This document shows positions 45,822-55,039 of a stretch of 64,000 nucleotides of DNA, piece by piece. Source of the DNA: Scybalousia_A sp052170555 (lineage in GTDB: Bacteria > Bacteroidota > Bacteroidia > Bacteroidales > P3). The notes beneath the pieces are model-generated. The model worked only from the letters and a program-made list of their open reading frames with translations. It was not told the origin of the DNA and did not search any database. Location: assembly GCA_052170555.1 (NCBI GenBank), contig JBQNAI010000007.1, positions 1 through 64,000 on the forward strand. The letters run 5' to 3'. How positions within the stretch are numbered: position 1 is the first letter of the stretch; each line of letters begins with the position of its first letter. The position numbers and the translations under genes were made by a program.

Positions 45822-45853
45822 TTTGTCAGAAATACGGGTTTGGCATATAATTG
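45822..45853 (+). promoter_or_regulatory. Promoter of groESL
   Basis: TTTG (45822-45825), 20 nt, TATAATTG (45846-45853). About 70 nt before groES. No CIRCE inverted repeat (TTAGCACTC-N9-GAGTGCTAA) is present in the gap. Confidence 0.6.
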
Positions 45854-45922
45854 GTAAGTGTCCTTTTAGTGTTTTAGAAAAAACGATTAACTAATAAACA
45901 AACAAATAAAATAAATACAGAA

Positions 45923-46201
45923 ATGGTAAAAATAAAAATTAAACCTCTTGCAGATAGAGTGTTAGTCAGACCTGCAGAAGCAGAAGAAAAAACATCAACT
46001 GGTATCATCATACCAGACACTGCTAAAGAAAAACCGATGGAAGGCGAAATTATTGCGGTAGGAACAGGAAAAAAAGACGAGCCTATGACAGTTAAAGTAG
46101 GTGACAAGGTGCTTTATGGTAAATACTCTGGTACTGAGATTACTTATGAGCAAGAGAAATATTTAATCATGCGTGAAAGTGATATTTACGCTATAATCTA
46201 A
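45923..46201 (+). CDS. groES: GroES co-chaperonin
   Basis: A 92-residue heptameric lid of the GroEL chamber. It begins VKIKIKPLADRVLVRPAEAEE and has the mobile-loop segment KTSTGIIIPDTAKEKPMEG with GIIIP, the GroEL-binding hydrophobic tripeptide. The rest, GDKVLYGKYSGTEI, is standard. The stop lies 22 nt before the groEL ATG. Confidence 0.97.
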   Translation: MVKIKIKPLADRVLVRPAEAEEKTSTGIIIPDTAKEKPMEGEIIAVGTGKKDEPMTVKVGDKVLYGKYSGTEITYEQEKYLIMRESDIYAII

Positions 46202-46223
46202 TTTGTTAAAGGAGGAAATAAAA

Positions 46224-47855
46224 ATGGCAAAAGAAATAAAATTCAATACGGAAGCTAGAGAGCAGTTAAGAGAAGGCGTAAATGCATTGGCTAACGCTGT
46301 TAAGGTTACCTTAGGTCCTAAGGGCAGAAATGTTATAATAGATAAAAAATTTGGTGCTCCGCATATCACGAAGGACGGTGTTAGCGTTGCTAAGGAGATT
46401 GACCTTGAGGACAATATAGAGAATATGGGTGCTCAGTTAGTTAAGGAAGTGGCTTCAAAGACTGGTGATCAGGCAGGAGATGGGACTACTACAGCTACCG
46501 TACTTGCACAAGTTATTGTCAATACCGGTTTGAAAAATGTCGCAGCTGGTGCAAATCCGATGGATTTGAAGCGAGGTATTGATAAAGCTGTTGAAGTTGT
46601 AGTTGCAGATATTAAAAAACGTTCAAGAAAAATAGGTAACGCTCAAGAGAAGGTAGAGCAAGTAGCGACTGTTTCTGCAAACAATGACTCTGCGATAGGA
46701 AGCATGATTGCCCAAGCTATGGAAAAAGTAAAGAAAGAAGGAGTGATTACGATAGAGGAAGCAAAAGGCTTGGAAACCACTGTTAAAGTAGTAGAGGGTA
46801 TGCAGTTCGATAGAGGATATCTAAGTCCTTATTTTGTAACCGATACGGAAAAGATGGAGACAGTATACGATAATCCGTTCATCCTTATTTATGACAAAAA
46901 AATTTCTAATATGAAAGAATTTTTGCCTGTTTTAGAGAAAGTTGTTCAGACAGGCAGACCGCTATTGATAATAGCTGAGGATATAGATGGTGAGGCTTTG
47001 GCAACGTTGGTGGTGAATAGATTGAGAGGATCGTTGAAGATTGTAGCAGTCAAGGCTCCTGGTTTTGGCGATAGAAGAAAAGAAATGCTAGAAGATATAG
47101 CAATTTTAACGAGTGGTACAGTTATTTCTGAGGAAAAAGGATACAAATTGGAAGATGCTACTTTAGATATGTTGGGTTCTTCTGCTAAAATAACAGTTGA
47201 TAAAGATAATACGACAATTGTATCTGGTAGTGGAGACAAAGAAGCAATCAAAGCAAGAGTTAATCAAATTAAAGCTCAGATTGAGAAGACTACTTCCGAT
47301 TACGACAAAGAAAAATTACAAGAAAGACTTGCTAAATTAGCAGGTGGTGTAGCTGTTATTTATGTTGGGGCAGCAAGTGAGGTAGAGATGAAAGAGAAGA
47401 AAGATCGTTTTGATGATGCTTTACATGCAACAAGAGCGGCTTTGGAAGAGGGCATAATCCCTGGCGGAGGTGTTGGATATATCCGTGCTATTGCTGCTTT
47501 GAAAAATGTAAAAGGGGAGAATGAGGACGAGAACACCGGTATTCAAATTATACGCAGAGCTTTGGAAGAACCATTGCGTCAAATTGTAGAAAACGCTGGT
47601 TTAGAAGGTAGCGTTGTTGTTAATAAGGTTATGGAGATGAAGGGAGATGAAGGATATAACGCAAGAACAGAGAAGTATGAAGACCTTCATAAATCTGGAG
47701 TTATTGATCCTGCTAAAGTAGCACGTATCGCCCTTGAAAATGCTGCAAGTATTGCCTCAATGATATTAACAACGGAGTGTGTGTTGAGTGAAATTAAAGA
47801 ACAAACACCTGCGACACCTCCAATGCCTGCAGGTGGTATGGGGGGAATGTATTAA
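46224..47855 (+). CDS. groEL: GroEL chaperonin
   Basis: ATP-driven folding chamber subunit, 543 residues. Motifs include KVTLGPKGRNVIID, the nucleotide-binding DGTTTATVLAQ, and the C-terminal GGM repeat tail (PAGGMGGMY). The start is ATG 46224, preceded by AGGAGG (46210-46215) at 8 nt. An upstream TTG that would add seven residues is rejected. A strong terminator follows at 47943-47971. Confidence 0.98.
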   Translation: MAKEIKFNTEAREQLREGVNALANAVKVTLGPKGRNVIIDKKFGAPHITKDGVSVAKEIDLEDNIENMGAQLVKEVASKTGDQAGDGTTTATVLAQVIVNTGLKNVAAGANPMDLKRGIDKAVEVVVADIKKRSRKIGNAQEKVEQVATVSANNDSAIGSMIAQAMEKVKKEGVITIEEAKGLETTVKVVEGMQFDRGYLSPYFVTDTEKMETVYDNPFILIYDKKISNMKEFLPVLEKVVQTGRPLLIIAEDIDGEALATLVVNRLRGSLKIVAVKAPGFGDRRKEMLEDIAILTSGTVISEEKGYKLEDATLDMLGSSAKITVDKDNTTIVSGSGDKEAIKARVNQIKAQIEKTTSDYDKEKLQERLAKLAGGVAVIYVGAASEVEMKEKKDRFDDALHATRAALEEGIIPGGGVGYIRAIAALKNVKGENEDENTGIQIIRRALEEPLRQIVENAGLEGSVVVNKVMEMKGDEGYNARTEKYEDLHKSGVIDPAKVARIALENAASIASMILTTECVLSEIKEQTPATPPMPAGGMGGMY

Positions 47856-47942
47856 TAGAAAGTAACTTTTCTACTACTTTGAAAAGTATAGATGAGAAAA
47901 TGAAGTCTTTCTAATATAAAGATTAGTTTTAATCAAATACTT

Positions 47943-47971
47943 GACCGCGAGAATATAATATTCTTGCGGTC
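47943..47971 (+). terminator. Terminator of groESL
   Basis: GACCGCGAGAATAT and ATATTCTTGCGGTC pair with a single G-T, around one central base, followed by seven T. Classical intrinsic terminator. Confidence 0.9.
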
Positions 47972-47979
47972 TTTTTTTG

Positions 47980-48291
47980 TTAGCATGATCTAATATATTT
48001 GTTTAGAGGATATTTTATACTAATTTATTCTACTAAAATAAATAACCATTACAAACCGAGAGTAACAACAAAAAAATAATTACACATTTTAAATTATAGA
48101 TTCCAAAAGGGAGTTTTTTCTTTTGTATAATAGGTTTGATGTGATATATACTTAGTTTATTTTATGGATAAGATTATTTGTAGAATTGAAAAATGAATAT
48201 CAGAAACAGAATAAAAAAAATATTGTTTGTTATTTTATTTTGAGAAAATATACTAAATTCGTAGTTTAGGTAATATAATATATATCTTATT
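47980..48291. other. Gene-free A/T-rich stretch after groEL
   Basis: No gene recognised. A 16-codon stub at 48193 (MNIRNRIKKILFVILF, then TGA) looks like a basic-hydrophobic signal start cut short, perhaps another remnant, but this is weak. Confidence 0.35.
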
Positions 48292-49191
48292 ATGAGAAAA
48301 GTATCGTGTTTTTTTTAAGTATCTTTTCTTTTATTATGCTTTATGCACAGAATTTTAATGCAGATTTTACTAAAGCATTTAAAGACAATGACGTATAGAA
48401 ACAAAAGGAAATTTTGTCAGTATGGGAGAAGAGTGAAGATAAAAATGCAGGTTATTATATTTGTAAATTTAATTATTATTTGACAATTTCTCAAAATAAT
48501 ACTTTCTAATCGACTGGTGAAAAACCTCAACATGGGAACTATTTTACAGTAAAAGATTCTATTTTTGGATTTGTCAGTTGCATTAAAGGTGGAGGTGTGT
48601 CAGAAAATACCTTTCGGCAGGGAATTATGTATATAGATAAAGGCATTGCCCGATACCCATCTCGTTGATATATGCACTTTGGAAAGATTTATGCATTATA
48701 TAGCGTTGGAAAATGGGAAGATTTTACTAATGAGATAATTAAAACTATTGATTATGTAGATATTATTGATTATAAATGGATTTATCCGTATAAAAAATAG
48801 ATAAAAATATATTTTTGTCTGAAACACAAAAATATCAATTATATTTATTTGAACTAATAGACTTAATAAATTATGTAGCACAGGATTCAATTGTATTATT
48901 TTATATACAAAAATATCTGATAGGATATTAAAATATGATTCTAATAATATAGAACCATTAAAAAAACATAGGTGCAGCTTATTTTTTCAAATTGGAAGTA
49001 GAAAAAGCTCTTATAATATTCTTAAAAGTAGAAACTATTGCACTAAATGATGCAATAATCTTGTTTAATATTGCCAATATTTATATTAATCAAGGAAATA
49101 TAGAAAAGGCTAAACAATATTATAATAATACTATCCAAAATTGCAATAAACAAGTAGTGCAACAAGCAAAAGAGTTGTTAAAAGAATTATA
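48292..49191 (+). pseudogene. Decayed exported TPR protein gene
   Basis: The sequence still shows a signal peptide (MRKVSCFF, then LSIFSFIMLYAQ) split by a run of eight T (48309-48316) that needs nine to stay in frame. After it, one frame encodes NFNADFTKAFKDNDV, QKEILSVWEKSEDKNAG, MHFGKIYALYSVGKWEDF and similar. That frame is broken by stops at 48396, 48507, 48666 and 48798. The C-terminal TPR (NIANIYINQGNIEKAKQYY, 48992-49191) is in another frame. It resembles a Bacteroidales exported TPR family of about 290 residues as I remember it. Confidence 0.75.
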
Positions 49192-49268
49192 ATATGTTAG
49201 ATACTATTTTGTTGAATTAAAATATAAAATTTTATTTATTGGGATTGACTTAAATAAGTGGCTATTGT

Positions 49269-50174
49269 TTAATTTTTATTTCTTTTGTCATGTATATAAA
49301 CTTGCCATGAATTTATTAGATTTTGCCAAAGAGAATAGGCAGCCGAAAAAATTATAGATAGAGGATTGGATAAATAAGTATGAGCCATCCAAACCCCCAA
49401 AGAAGTGTTCTTTTGTGCTGTACCTTGAGTGAAAGCAATAGATTGATGTAGTCGTTTACCAATAATTTTACCAATAATAAACTGAAATAAGCATACAACA
49501 AGTGATACTGTAAACATTAGAATAATATCGTTAGCGTTTTCTTTATATGTTTTTACAATAGTGAAAGTTGTATTTGCAAAAATAATAATCAGTGATATAG
49601 ACCAGAAGATAAGAGATGTCCAATTGTATTGAGCAATTTTTAATGTCCATTTTGGTTTTAATCGTTTGAATAAAACTGCGGCAAGAAAAGGGAAAACAAG
49701 TAAAGGTCCAACTTTTTTTAATATTGATACTACTGATAACATATAAGAAAAATCGTTTTGCGGTTCTATGTATGATAGAATTAATGGTGCAAGTAATGAA
49801 ATCATTAGGCTGTCTAATATGATATGTGTAATACTTATTTCTTTGTTGCCACCAAGTAGAATTACGATTGCAGAAGAAGATGCTGCGGTAGGACATAACA
49901 CACAAAGTAATACTCCTTTTGCAACAATGTCTGAGAAAAATAGTTTAGCAAGAGCATATGATAAAACAATTAATACTATATGTAATAAAAGCATAATGGT
50001 ATTTACTCTTGTAACTCTCAATCTTCGAAAATCTAATGAACAATATGCAATAAAGAATATGATACTTACTGTAAATACTAGAATTGTCATCATATTGTGA
50101 AACCAGTTAAACCCAATAACCCCTGTAAGCATTGCAATAGGGAGTATCAAACTTTTATGTTCCTTTAACCACAT
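49269..50174 (-). CDS. BASS-type (bile acid:sodium symporter-like) transporter
   Basis: A 301-residue inner-membrane protein with about nine or ten hydrophobic helices. The pattern fits the BASS/SBF superfamily: CPTAASSSAIVILLGGNKEIS with a conserved small-residue helix in the first half, and FTQGTAQKNTSLGVWMAHTYL with the crossing-region Gly/Asn motif in the second half. The substrate is unknown. It lies 7 nt downstream of the restriction enzyme gene on the same strand and could be read through from hisS. Link to the RM system is positional only. Confidence 0.75.
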   Translation of the reverse strand: MWLKEHKSLILPIAMLTGVIGFNWFHNMMTILVFTVSIIFFIAYCSLDFRRLRVTRVNTIMLLLHIVLIVLSYALAKLFFSDIVAKGVLLCVLCPTAASSSAIVILLGGNKEISITHIILDSLMISLLAPLILSYIEPQNDFSYMLSVVSILKKVGPLLVFPFLAAVLFKRLKPKWTLKIAQYNWTSLIFWSISLIIIFANTTFTIVKTYKENANDIILMFTVSLVVCLFQFIIGKIIGKRLHQSIAFTQGTAQKNTSLGVWMAHTYLSNPLSIIFSAAYSLWQNLINSWQVYIHDKRNKN

Positions 50175-50181
50175 GAAACTC

Positions 50182-51141
50182 TCACCACTTTTTATTAATA
50201 TAGAATGTATCTGCAGGCATTCCTTTTAGTTGAATATCAAACTTGAGGCTTGTTTCTATATATGTACTTGCGTTATGAATTCTAAAAGATATAACCCAAC
50301 TATTATTAAGAGTCAATATGATTGTTGTTTTTGAACTATCCTTAAAATCAAAATCCAATATCTTTGTTGGTAACTTTATTTTGGGTATCTTTATATTAGG
50401 TTCTTTTGTAGCAGTTGCTTGATTTAAAGTTCCAAATAGATTAAAAGGTATAATCGTTGTGGAATTATCCCTATTACTTATTAACTTGTAATAGTCCTTT
50501 CCATTACTTCCGATTAAATATTTTATAAGTTGAGCAGTTATATTTTGATTGTCGTTTATTTTTAATAATTCTTTTTTGAAGGCATTCAATATTGGAATAT
50601 ATATTTCATCTTCTTTGCTTGATAAATCACTCCATTTTAGATTTTTATTTTTATAACCTAATAATAAATCAAATATCGGAGAAATAGAATCGAAGTATTC
50701 TTTTGAACAATTCTTATTTAACCAAACTTTTCCAAAATCTAATTGTTTTGATAACCGAGAATGTTTCAATGCTGCATGATTATGCTTTACAGATATGCCA
50801 ATTTCCCATTCTATACTTCTTCTTATAATCAATACGTCTCTTACATCTCCGTATTGTGTTGCAATATTATTAGGTTGTAAAGTTACAGTCAGTTCATCGT
50901 TTCCGTCTTCTATAATTTTAGGCTCCATTTCAATAATAGAGTTTATTCCAACTGTAGCAGATTTCAACATTTCTACTCTGTCGTTTTCGATTATATCATT
51001 TTTAAACCTACTTTCTGCAATGCGAACACTATCATTTTCCTCCATTCTTACGGTTCTTTTCAATGAAACTCTTTCCTTTATCGTAAGCAAACAAGCATAT
51101 TCGTACGCTTTCCCGTATATTGTTGAGTTTATTGTATTCAT
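50182..51141 (-). CDS. HaeIII-family type II restriction endonuclease (predicted GGCC)
   Basis: A 319-residue protein that starts 2 nt after the methyltransferase stop. It has the features of the HaeIII restriction endonuclease family: N-terminal NSTIYGKAYEYACLLTI, then VRIAESRFKNDII, and a central VRDVLIIRRSIEWEIGISVKHNHAALKHSRLS. In the last, the D...EIGISVK arrangement fits a PD-(D/E)XK-type site. Recognition of GGCC is inferred from the family and the partner methylase. The frame is intact. Confidence 0.85.
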   Translation of the reverse strand: MNTINSTIYGKAYEYACLLTIKERVSLKRTVRMEENDSVRIAESRFKNDIIENDRVEMLKSATVGINSIIEMEPKIIEDGNDELTVTLQPNNIATQYGDVRDVLIIRRSIEWEIGISVKHNHAALKHSRLSKQLDFGKVWLNKNCSKEYFDSISPIFDLLLGYKNKNLKWSDLSSKEDEIYIPILNAFKKELLKINDNQNITAQLIKYLIGSNGKDYYKLISNRDNSTTIIPFNLFGTLNQATATKEPNIKIPKIKLPTKILDFDFKDSSKTTIILTLNNSWVISFRIHNASTYIETSLKFDIQLKGMPADTFYINKKW

Positions 51142-51143
51142 AA

Positions 51144-52127
51144 TTACGACAAAAATAAATCTTGTTTAATTTTTTTTGCTAAATGATATGCTAAATTGAC
51201 TGGTACAGCATTTCCTATCATTTTATATCCATCAGATATATTGATATACTTAAATATGAAATCATCAGGAAATGTTTGTATCCTTGCACATTCTCTTACA
51301 CTCAATCTTCGGTATATATTTTCATATCCCGGCTCAAATATTCTTTTGTTTTGAGAGATAAATTTCATTTTAGGTGCTTGTGGGTGTATAGGTGCATGAC
51401 GTCCTCCTGCTTGTATGGTAAATGAAGACTCAGTCCAAGACCTCACTCTGTTCCTTGACATGTATATAGTAGAGAAACCTCCTGTCATATACTCATGATT
51501 GGCGATTTTTAATTCATCTCCGTTAGTTTTATTCCCCTCTTTTGCAGGTAAAGCTTGTCGTAAGTCCCATATTGCGTCTTTTAGTACAGGTTTATAGGAA
51601 AAAGGCTGAGGAAATTCAAAAATTTTATTTAAATCTTTTCTGTAACCAACAATTATTACACGCAACCTGGTTTCAGGAACATCATAATCGTTAGCATCTA
51701 ATAATTTCCAAGAAACATTGTATCCCGCTTGTTGAAATAATTTTATAAAATTAGAAAATGCTTCTGCATGTTTAGGATGTAAAATACCAGAGACGTTTTC
51801 TGCAAGAAAGAATTTAGGTTGTTTTTTCTGCAATATGCGAATATAATCATAAAAAAGTTGTCCTCTTTTATCGTTAATTCCTCTTTGAGTTCCGGCTTCA
51901 CTCCAACTTTGACAAGGAGGACCACCTATTATTCCGTCGCAGTCAGGTATTTCTTCCGCAGAAATATCCGTAATACTTCGCTTGTCTAAAATAGTATTTG
52001 GAAAATTTGACTGAAACGTACTCCATATCGTTTTATCATATTCATCTGCCCAAACCGTATTAAATCCAGCTTTTTCAAAACCTAAATCTAAACCTCCAGC
52101 TCCTGCAAATAAAGATACTAATTTCAT
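51144..52127 (-). CDS. DNA cytosine-5 methyltransferase, HaeIII-like (predicted GGCC)
   Basis: A 327-residue C5 methylase closely resembling M.HaeIII as I remember it. Motif I is LVSLFAGAGGLDLGFEKAGF, motif IV GIIGGPPCQSWSEAGTQRG with catalytic Cys72, motif VI AENVSG (E110), motif VIII around NRVRSW, then a short target-recognition region (IHPQAP, YRRLSVRECARIQTFPDDF) and motif X GNAVPVNLAY. It protects host DNA against the endonuclease at 50182. It follows hisS by 29 nt. No controller protein gene is seen. Confidence 0.93.
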   Translation of the reverse strand: MKLVSLFAGAGGLDLGFEKAGFNTVWADEYDKTIWSTFQSNFPNTILDKRSITDISAEEIPDCDGIIGGPPCQSWSEAGTQRGINDKRGQLFYDYIRILQKKQPKFFLAENVSGILHPKHAEAFSNFIKLFQQAGYNVSWKLLDANDYDVPETRLRVIIVGYRKDLNKIFEFPQPFSYKPVLKDAIWDLRQALPAKEGNKTNGDELKIANHEYMTGGFSTIYMSRNRVRSWTESSFTIQAGGRHAPIHPQAPKMKFISQNKRIFEPGYENIYRRLSVRECARIQTFPDDFIFKYINISDGYKMIGNAVPVNLAYHLAKKIKQDLFLS

Positions 52128-52156
52128 AATATATAGTTATTTTTCTTGTATTCCGT

Positions 52157-53524
52157 TTACTTTTTCAAGTAGTTGCAGATATCTTGTTGAGAAATAGTTT
52201 GTTGATCGCCTGAAAGCATGTTTTTTATTGTGATTGTGTCGTTTTGAAGTTCGTTTTCACCCAAAAGACATACAAAAGGAATATTGCGAGAGTTGGCATA
52301 TTTCATCTGCTTTTGCATCTTAGACGAATCAGGATAGACTTCACAAGACAGACCACAAATGCGAAGTTGCTTAGCCAACAAAAGACAACGCTCACTTTCC
52401 TTTTCGCCGAAATTGATAAACAAAACATCAGTTGTTGTTTTGATTGTATCGGGAAACAGTTGTAACTCTTCTAAACAGTCATAGATACGGTCAGCACCAA
52501 AGGAAATACCTACACCGGAAACGTCCTTTAGACCAAAAATTCCTGTCAAATTGTCGTAACGACCTCCTCCTGTTATACTACCAATGGAAACGTCATTTGC
52601 TTTAACTTCGAAAATAGCTCCGGTATAATAATTAAGACCCCTTGCTAATGTGATATCAAACTCTATATTGTTTATATTTGCTGACTGACATTTATTTAAA
52701 ACATACTCTAATTCCTCAATACCTTTATTACCTTGCGGATTTGTTGAAATAAAGTCAGACAATAGATTAATCTTTTCTCTATTTGTTCCGCTAATCTGTA
52801 ATATAGGGGTAAGTTTTTGTATGTCTTCCGATGTAAAACCATTATCTAACAACTCACTCACTACGCCATTTATACCTATTTTCTCTAATTTGTCAATTGC
52901 AACAGTGATTTCACTGATTTTGTTCTCATGACCAATAACCGAAGCGATAGCTGTTAAGATTTTTCGGTTATTAATCCTAATTGTTATATCTAAGCGTAGT
53001 TTTGAAAAGACTTCGTACATTATTTCTATCAATTCTACTTCATTTAGTAGGGCAGCTGAACCTATAATGTCGGCATCACACTGATAAAATTCTCTATACC
53101 TCCCCTTTTGAGGGCGATCTGCACGCCACACTGGTTGTATTTGATAACGTTTGAAAGGGAAAACAATGTCATTTTGATGGTTGACGACAAAACGAGCAAA
53201 AGGAACGGTTAAATCATAACGTAATCCTTTTTCACAAATCATAGATGCTGCTTTATTGATTTGATTATCTGTTATTTTATTTTTGAAGTCAGAGAGATGC
53301 TCTTGTCGTAAGAAAATACCCGAATCCAGTATTTTAAATAATAACTTGTCTCCTTCCTCTCCGTATTTACCCATTAATGTGGATAGGTTTTCCATCGCTG
53401 GTGTTTCAATTTGTAGAAAACCGTGAGACTTGTATACTGAAACTATGGTATTCAATATATAGTTACGTTTTTGCATCTGTAATGGCAAAAAGTCGCGAGT
53501 TCCTTTTACTGTTTTGTATTCCAT
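52157..53524 (-). CDS. hisS: Histidyl-tRNA synthetase
   Basis: Class II synthetase, 455 residues. Motif 1 region KGTRDFLPLQMQKRNYI, motif 2 RADRPQKGRYREFYQCDADIIG, the histidine-specific LARGLNYYTGAIFEV, motif 3 GGGRYDNL...GVGISFGADR, and a C-terminal anticodon-binding domain (DVLFINFGEKESE onward). Length is normal. It is the first of four same-strand genes: hisS, methylase, endonuclease, transporter. Confidence 0.96.
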   Translation of the reverse strand: MEYKTVKGTRDFLPLQMQKRNYILNTIVSVYKSHGFLQIETPAMENLSTLMGKYGEEGDKLLFKILDSGIFLRQEHLSDFKNKITDNQINKAASMICEKGLRYDLTVPFARFVVNHQNDIVFPFKRYQIQPVWRADRPQKGRYREFYQCDADIIGSAALLNEVELIEIMYEVFSKLRLDITIRINNRKILTAIASVIGHENKISEITVAIDKLEKIGINGVVSELLDNGFTSEDIQKLTPILQISGTNREKINLLSDFISTNPQGNKGIEELEYVLNKCQSANINNIEFDITLARGLNYYTGAIFEVKANDVSIGSITGGGRYDNLTGIFGLKDVSGVGISFGADRIYDCLEELQLFPDTIKTTTDVLFINFGEKESERCLLLAKQLRICGLSCEVYPDSSKMQKQMKYANSRNIPFVCLLGENELQNDTITIKNMLSGDQQTISQQDICNYLKK

Positions 53525-53616
53525 ACTGATTGATGTATATGTTGTGTGTGAAAATTTATGTTGAATAGGTGATATATAATCTATTTTGAATTTAGAAAAT
53601 GCTATTCAATAAATAT

Positions 53617-54315
53617 TTATTTCTTTTTCAAGTTAGCTACAGATAATATCACACCAAGAGCCACTCCCAAAAGTGCTGCAAATAATACCCTGTATTGAGG
53701 AGACAGAAGAAATGTTATTGTGTGTGCTGGATACCAAAAGAAAGGTATTGTTTTTTTGAAAACGAAGTTCCACTGTACGTCCCAATTGAGATTTTTAATA
53801 ATATTACCAAAGGGAATGGGAGAGAAAAATTTAAATAAAGAACCGTTGGTATTAATAATGTGTTTATCTGTTATCTTATGTACAGTCATAAATACAGGAG
53901 CAAAGAATGTATTCATAAATATGGATACGCAAAAAGCGTATAGTATATTGATGGTTAAGCAATCCGTTACGTTGTTTGGGGTTAAATTCTTCAATCCGCA
54001 CATGTTTAAAAAGGTAAAAGTCCCATTAGCAAATAATATCATTGCTATTGATATGCACGTTCCCAATATTCCCCAAACGAAGAATCTAGGGGCAATACCA
54101 AAACCTTTCTGATTATATTTTCCTTGTGATATACGCAGTCCAATACATTCTCCTAATGTTGATAGAACTCCGAATTTCAGGAAAGCCATAACGAAACATC
54201 GCCAATCATTTGCTGCACTCCAAGTAAGAAACCAAGTTTTTATGGGATCTACTGTCATAAATAGGGATACAAATAGAATGATGGATAGAATAAGGTATAA
54301 ATCTTGTTTTTTCAT
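53617..54315 (-). CDS. Multi-pass membrane protein of unknown function
   Basis: A 232-residue protein with about five hydrophobic segments (near 7-22, 42-58, 78-98, 125-145 and a C-terminal pair from 190). The C terminus, FFWYPAHTITFLLSPQYRVLFAALLGVALGVIL, and the internal NWDVQWNFVFKKTIPFFW recall the Mpv17/PMP22 channel-like layout, but this is a weak resemblance. A Bacteroidota-conserved hypothetical seems likely. It has its own promoter and lies 92 nt from hisS. Confidence 0.6.
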   Translation of the reverse strand: MKKQDLYLILSIILFVSLFMTVDPIKTWFLTWSAANDWRCFVMAFLKFGVLSTLGECIGLRISQGKYNQKGFGIAPRFFVWGILGTCISIAMILFANGTFTFLNMCGLKNLTPNNVTDCLTINILYAFCVSIFMNTFFAPVFMTVHKITDKHIINTNGSLFKFFSPIPFGNIIKNLNWDVQWNFVFKKTIPFFWYPAHTITFLLSPQYRVLFAALLGVALGVILSVANLKKK

Positions 54316-54355
54316 ATTTAGATAATCTCAATTATTACTGTAAAAAATAATGTTG

Positions 54356-54385
54356 CAAAGTTATGAAAATTTTATAGAACACAAA
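54356..54385 (-). promoter_or_regulatory. Promoter of the membrane-protein gene
   Basis: On the minus strand: TTTG (54385-54382), 18 nt, TAACTTTG (54363-54356) followed by C. Confidence 0.65.
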
Positions 54386-54389
54386 ATAA

Positions 54390-55035
54390 ATTATTTCTTT
54401 TCAACTAGTATCCTTTTTCTTATCTATTGCGATGTTTATCTATTAAATTTTAGGGTTACTTGGTCTTCATTCTATTTTTTTTAATTACGAGTAAAGATGT
54501 TTTGTCAAACGATTAGAAGACCATGTTTGCTATTTTTAGGAGCATTACTTTTGTTTTCTCACTAAGAGCTATCATTTCGTATTACTAGCTTATGAGGATT
54601 TAGCGTGTTACATTTGAAGGATGCTGCATTTTGATGTTTGGTATTCGTAATACAAAGTAATTATGTATTTGATTAGAGATAAATGGTAGAGATTTGAAGA
54701 TTATGAGTAAGGAATACAAAATAACTAGTTACGGATGTAAAAAAATGACTATTGGATAGGAAAATTAGATAACAGGTCATAATAAAAAAGTACGAAATTG
54801 GGAGAAATAATGAGTAAAATAGAAAAAAACGGAAAAAATACGAGAAAACGTGTTTATTGGATATAGCGAAAGAGAGAAGAGGCATGGGTATAATGAGTAT
54901 GAATTGAACTAAAAAGTAAAAAAGTTAGAAGAAGGGTAAAGAGTATTGAAAGAAAAAATGATCAGAGAAATAGAAATATAAAATAAGTTTTATTTGTTTT
55001 AATGGTGATGTTAAAGAAATTTGACAAAGGAAATA
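54390..55035. other. Gene-free stretch, possibly a decayed exported-protein gene
   Basis: From 54497 a plus-strand frame begins MFCQTIRRPCLLFLGALLLF, a plausible signal peptide, then hits TAA after SH. Coding-like fragments follow in the same frame, separated by many stops (for example KYEIGRNNE and CLLDIAKERRGMG). The plus strand is strongly purine-rich from about 54660 to 54960, as in a coding strand. No family recognised, and a chance reading is possible. Confidence 0.3.
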
Positions 55036-55039
55036 GATT

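Noticed and set aside
45574..45922. CIRCE element before groES
   Set aside because: Looked for TTAGCACTC-N9-GAGTGCTAA and partial forms; none present.
54673..54885. A 70-codon minus-strand frame rich in Phe and Ser
   Set aside because: It is the pyrimidine-rich complement of a purine-skewed tract. The hydrophobic look comes from composition, and no start context is seen.
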